NCBI GenBank assembly: GCA_003024985.2
Contig: PXIH01S0001988.1
From: Euperipatoides rowelli
Taxonomy: Eukaryota; Onychophora; Udeonychophora; Euonychophora; Peripatopsidae
Length of the DNA: 10,218 nt
Reading direction: 5' to 3' (one strand)
A program made the position numbers and the translations under genes. Shown here in pieces: positions 8,110 through 10,218 of this stretch. Numbering within the stretch: the stretch's first letter is position 1; each line of letters opens with the position of its first letter. The notes under the pieces are model-generated. The model made no database searches. It had not been told where the DNA came from and saw only the letters and a list, made by a program, of their open reading frames with translations.

Positions 8110-8479
8110 ATGAATATCAATGGTTTCTATCATTTGATTTTGTCTTGTTTCATTATTAACTATTCTCTTGTTTTGCTCCATCTGTTGAAATTAGACATCA
8201 TGGGATCTGATTTTCTTTTAGGTTTGTTTAGGATCTCTTTTAGTTGCTTATCCAGGAGTCTTCTGGTGACTAGATTAAGTGCAGGGTGCCTCTTTCTCAA
8301 GTCTGGACCTTAACTCGTTTAACAAAGATGCTTCTGCAGATGACATCTTTTCTTTTCTTTTGTTTGTTAGCAAGATCTTGATACTTGTTGAATTATATAT
8401 TGTTTTATTTGTTAAAGTAGAATATCAAATCTGTCTCTGCTATCCTACACAATTTCAGAAGGACAAACTATACTGCTGA
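8110..8479. other. Stop-poor patch, possible decayed coding DNA
   Basis: Open stretches overlap on both strands. On the + strand two open frames of 67 and 66 codons run through 8110-8313 and 8279-8479; they are hydrophobic and not recognised. On the - strand one open stretch (about 8309-8160, 49 codons) contains HPALNLVTRRLLDKQLKEIL, and another, upstream in a different frame, contains MSSAEASLLNELRSRLEKEA. The minus-strand reading looks more like a soluble, charged protein with a helical leucine pattern, and would need a frame change to join. No family is recognised. It may be an old pseudogene or transposon fragment, or local compositional chance. Confidence 0.2.
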
Positions 8480-8821
8480 GAAAAAGCTTGTCATCTTCGG
8501 GGTTTTTTTTTTCATTATATATTGTATATTTAAGCGCTATCTCATGTTAAAAAATGAGAATTGAGTGAGACAGCTGTTGTCATGTAGATATCAAAGCTCT
8601 GAAGGCCACCATAATAAATTATTTGCTAGTTAATAGATATTGGATAATATATTACTGTATTTGCTGGGAGTTAGGTTAGATCTTAAAAACTCACTAACAT
8701 GTTTTTATTCAATGACATATAAAAAATACAACATCTGAAAAGCAAAACAATCAGCAACTAATAAGAAATCCTAAGCCCCCTAAACTTAAACTATGCTGCA
8801 GCAATATAACAGTGGGGCAGA
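8480..8821. other. AT-rich sequence before the hAT-like element
   Basis: No gene or element is recognised. A weak inverted pair TCTCA/TGAGA lies around 8540-8560. From about 8760 the sequence becomes less AT-rich, ahead of the terminal repeat of the next element. Confidence 0.5.
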
Positions 8822-8829
8822 CATGCACC
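8822..8829 (+). repeat. 8-bp target-site duplication, left copy
   Basis: CATGCACC directly precedes the left terminal repeat and matches CACGCACC at 9233-9240 in seven of eight bases. The one difference is a T/C transition. Eight-base duplications are the hallmark of hAT superfamily insertion. Confidence 0.7.
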
Positions 8830-8842
8830 CAGTGGTGTACCA
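8830..8842 (+). repeat. Left terminal inverted repeat of the hAT-like element
   Basis: CAGTGGTGTACCA follows the left duplication directly. It is paired with the reverse complement of 9220-9232. Confidence 0.7.
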
Positions 8843-8918
8843 TGCCGTTTTGGTACCCAGGGCTTAATTTACTCATGGCAATCCCTCAAGTTGTGCCTTG
8901 TTTATATTTTTCTTATAA

Positions 8919-9036
8919 ATATTTTGATAAGCTTTTTTTTTTTGGCTGTATGGACTTTTAATGACAAAAAGTACAGTAGTGAATATTTTAATAGCTTTTT
9001 TTTATTTTTAATTTTTAGTTCTATGGTTGTATGGAC
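8919..9036 (+). repeat. Internal imperfect direct repeat of the hAT-like element
   Basis: Copy one (8919-8955) reads AATATTTTGATAAGC, a T-run, then GGCTGTATGGAC. Copy two (8982-9036) reads AATATTTTAATAGC, a longer T-rich stretch, then GGTTGTATGGAC. The shared flanks with a variable T-rich middle suggest a local duplication followed by tract expansion. Confidence 0.6.
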
Positions 9037-9041
9037 ATCAA

Positions 9042-9051
9042 CCCCCCCCCC
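9042..9051 (+). repeat. Poly-C run of ten
   Basis: Ten consecutive C lie inside the hAT-like element. This simple-sequence tract is likely to vary in length. Confidence 0.85.
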
Positions 9052-9057
9052 TTTATT

Positions 9058-9105
9058 GGCCTAATGATCACTTAGGTCAATATTGACTCTTAAGTCACTA
9101 TTGGC
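9058..9105. repeat. Imperfect palindrome centred on GTCAATATTGAC
   Basis: A perfect 12-base palindrome, GTCAATATTGAC (9076-9087), is nested in a longer imperfect one: GGCCTAATGATCACTTA on the left pairs with TAAGTCACTATTGGC on the right. The structure would fold as a hairpin in single-stranded DNA or RNA. Confidence 0.65.
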
Positions 9106-9219
9106 ATAAGTGATGTTACCCCTGCTCCTCTCTCACATTAAAACTTTGGCACCCCCTAAACAAAATATTTTTTAGCACTACTTATGTTGTTGTACCTGGG
9201 TGGACCACCNCCATCCTTT

Positions 9220-9232
9220 TGGTATGCCTCTG
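9220..9232 (-). repeat. Right terminal inverted repeat of the hAT-like element
   Basis: TGGTATGCCTCTG is the inverted partner of 8830-8842 and abuts the right duplication at 9233. Confidence 0.7.
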
Positions 9233-9240
9233 CACGCACC
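9233..9240 (+). repeat. 8-bp target-site duplication, right copy
   Basis: CACGCACC follows the right terminal repeat directly and matches the left copy in seven of eight bases. Confidence 0.7.
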
Positions 9241-10218
9241 TTAGACTCATTGGAAAGGTAGATACTATTCCAATTGAATGTAACAACTAGTGTATATGTC
9301 TGACATTCTTTATACTAGACAATGCACACGTATTCAAATAAACAAAATTCAATATTCAATTTATAATGAATCCACATTGAGATCAGCTGAGCTATTGTTT
9401 AGATTTGTGCTGGAGATAAAATATTATTTGGCCAGACAAAGACAGGACTTCACATTGTCAATTTTTTTTTTTAAAAAAGTTCTCTGACATCCTACCCTGA
9501 CCTTAAAATACAGCACACCTTAGTTGTTTAAAAAGTATATAGAATGAATAATCTTGTTTATTCCCCCTTAAAGCAACAAGCAGTAAATGTTTAATAGCAC
9601 TGCATAAATGATTTTATAGTATTATTTAAAAAAAATGGAAAAGAATAAACAAATATTAAAATTTTAGTATCATCTCATTTCAAGAAACATAGTTATGATC
9701 TCATCTGTCAAAGCACACAAAACTATTTATATATTGGTAAGTTTATTTATTTTTAGCCTTTATAAAAGTAAATTAAAGAAAATACACTATGATGTATACA
9801 TTTTAATACTTTATTCAGACTTAATAATGAACAGTACATACAATTGATGAGATGAAATCTTGAATATAACCCTTAAGAAATAATACAACAGCCTGAATTG
9901 GAAATGTGTGTGTGGGGAGGGGGGGAGAATTGTAAAATTATTGGTATTGAATAGAAAAAGGATTTAACAGACAAACTGATCTAAAATAAGCCACTATATC
10001 TTATTGTATTTACAACAGTTTCATTTGACTCAGCATTTAATTAATTTCTGAGAATGGACTGAGAATCTTAATGATATTTTATGTAAGATTTTAGATTTTC
10101 AAAATGGTAATTCAATCTAATTTGTGGTTATTATTATCATTGTTCTAATAAAATATATTCATCCTACATACATATTGTGATGCTTGATGTTTCTTCTTTA
10201 TAATTATTATTATTTTTA
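9241..10218. other. AT-rich non-coding stretch to the window end
   Basis: No recognised gene, RNA or transposon. A 65-codon open stretch on the + strand (9290-9487) has no recognisable motif and ends in a T/A-rich tract, so it is treated as chance. A small inverted pair ATTGGAA/TTCCAAT lies at 9249-9255 and 9268-9274. The end of the window is TA-rich with TTATTATTATT units. Confidence 0.5.
9905..9925 (+). repeat. (TG)n tract joined to a G-rich run
   Basis: TGTGTGTGTG (9905-9914) runs into GGGGAGGGGGGG (9914-9925). This is a simple-sequence microsatellite in AT-rich surroundings. Confidence 0.8.

Larger units (their letters stand above)
8830..9232 (+). mobile_element. hAT-like non-autonomous DNA element (MITE), 403 bp
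   Basis: The ends are degenerate inverted repeats: CAGTGGTGTACCA at 8830-8842, and TGGTATGCCTCTG at 9220-9232, whose reverse complement is CAGAGGCATACCA. Nine of 13 bases match, starting with the CAG that is typical of hAT termini. Similarity continues weakly inward (GGTACCCAGGG on the left; TACCTGGGTGGACCACC on the right). An 8-bp duplication with one mismatch flanks it. The interior has no transposase, so movement would have depended on an autonomous partner. It contains T-runs, a ten-C run, an internal direct repeat and a central palindrome. Strand is arbitrary. Terminal and duplication mismatches point to an old insertion. Confidence 0.72.

Noticed and set aside
8110-8313. Plus-strand 67-codon hydrophobic open stretch as a membrane protein gene
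   Set aside because: In T-rich DNA, hydrophobic Leu/Phe/Ile-rich reading arises automatically. The minus strand reads more like protein, and no start context or family was recognised.
9290-9487. Plus-strand 65-codon open stretch
   Set aside because: No domain, signal or neighbouring exon signal was seen. Its end is a homopolymer-derived poly-Phe and Lys run, and its length is unremarkable for chance.
1-10218. tRNA, rRNA, CRISPR array, bacterial operon or phage genes
   Set aside because: No tRNA A/B box pair or GGTTCGA arm, no regularly spaced repeats, no ribosome-binding-site-led gene series and no phage module were seen. The elements are of animal type.

Overview
The window looks like non-coding, AT-rich nuclear DNA from an invertebrate animal, most plausibly an arthropod. 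The reasons are the very high A+T content, the absence of any long intact gene, and decayed animal-type transposable elements: two non-LTR retrotransposon copies of the Jockey/CR1/L2 group, one RTE-type endonuclease fragment, and a small hAT-like DNA element. No prokaryotic gene organisation, tRNA, rRNA or CRISPR array is visible. The species cannot be named from this sequence.

Layout. 1-341 is featureless AT-rich flank. 342-1898 is LINE copy A on the + strand: a 5'-truncated, heavily mutated reverse transcriptase, about 250 bases of 3' UTR, a terminal hairpin and an (AATA)n tail. Two short palindromes follow the tail. About 1946-2643, on the - strand, is a fragment of an RTE-type apurinic-like endonuclease lacking both its true start and its RT domain. 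About 2672-4740 is LINE copy B on the + strand: a 5'-truncated but much better preserved reverse transcriptase with four stops and four frameshifts, followed by an AT-rich 3' UTR whose end is unclear. The three retroelement remnants lie almost end to end.

A perfect 28-base direct repeat (1993-2020 and 2644-2671) ties the endonuclease fragment to the start of LINE B. The left copy lies inside the endonuclease reading frame, so the pair is not an ordinary target-site duplication.

From about 4741 to 8829 the DNA is mostly plain AT-rich sequence. It holds a somewhat less AT-rich unassigned block (4741-5170), a few splice-like and hairpin signals of low confidence, a ten-G run, and a stop-poor patch near 8.1-8.5 kb. 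8830-9232 is a 403-base hAT-like non-autonomous element with degenerate terminal inverted repeats and a 7-of-8 matching 8-bp target-site duplication. The remainder to 10218 is AT-rich with one (TG)n/G-rich tract.

Nothing here forms an operon or a working pathway. Each retroelement coding region is visibly inactive, and the window reads as a transposon graveyard in intergenic or intronic DNA. No new functional system was found. The most informative items are the 28-base repeat junction and the hAT-like element.
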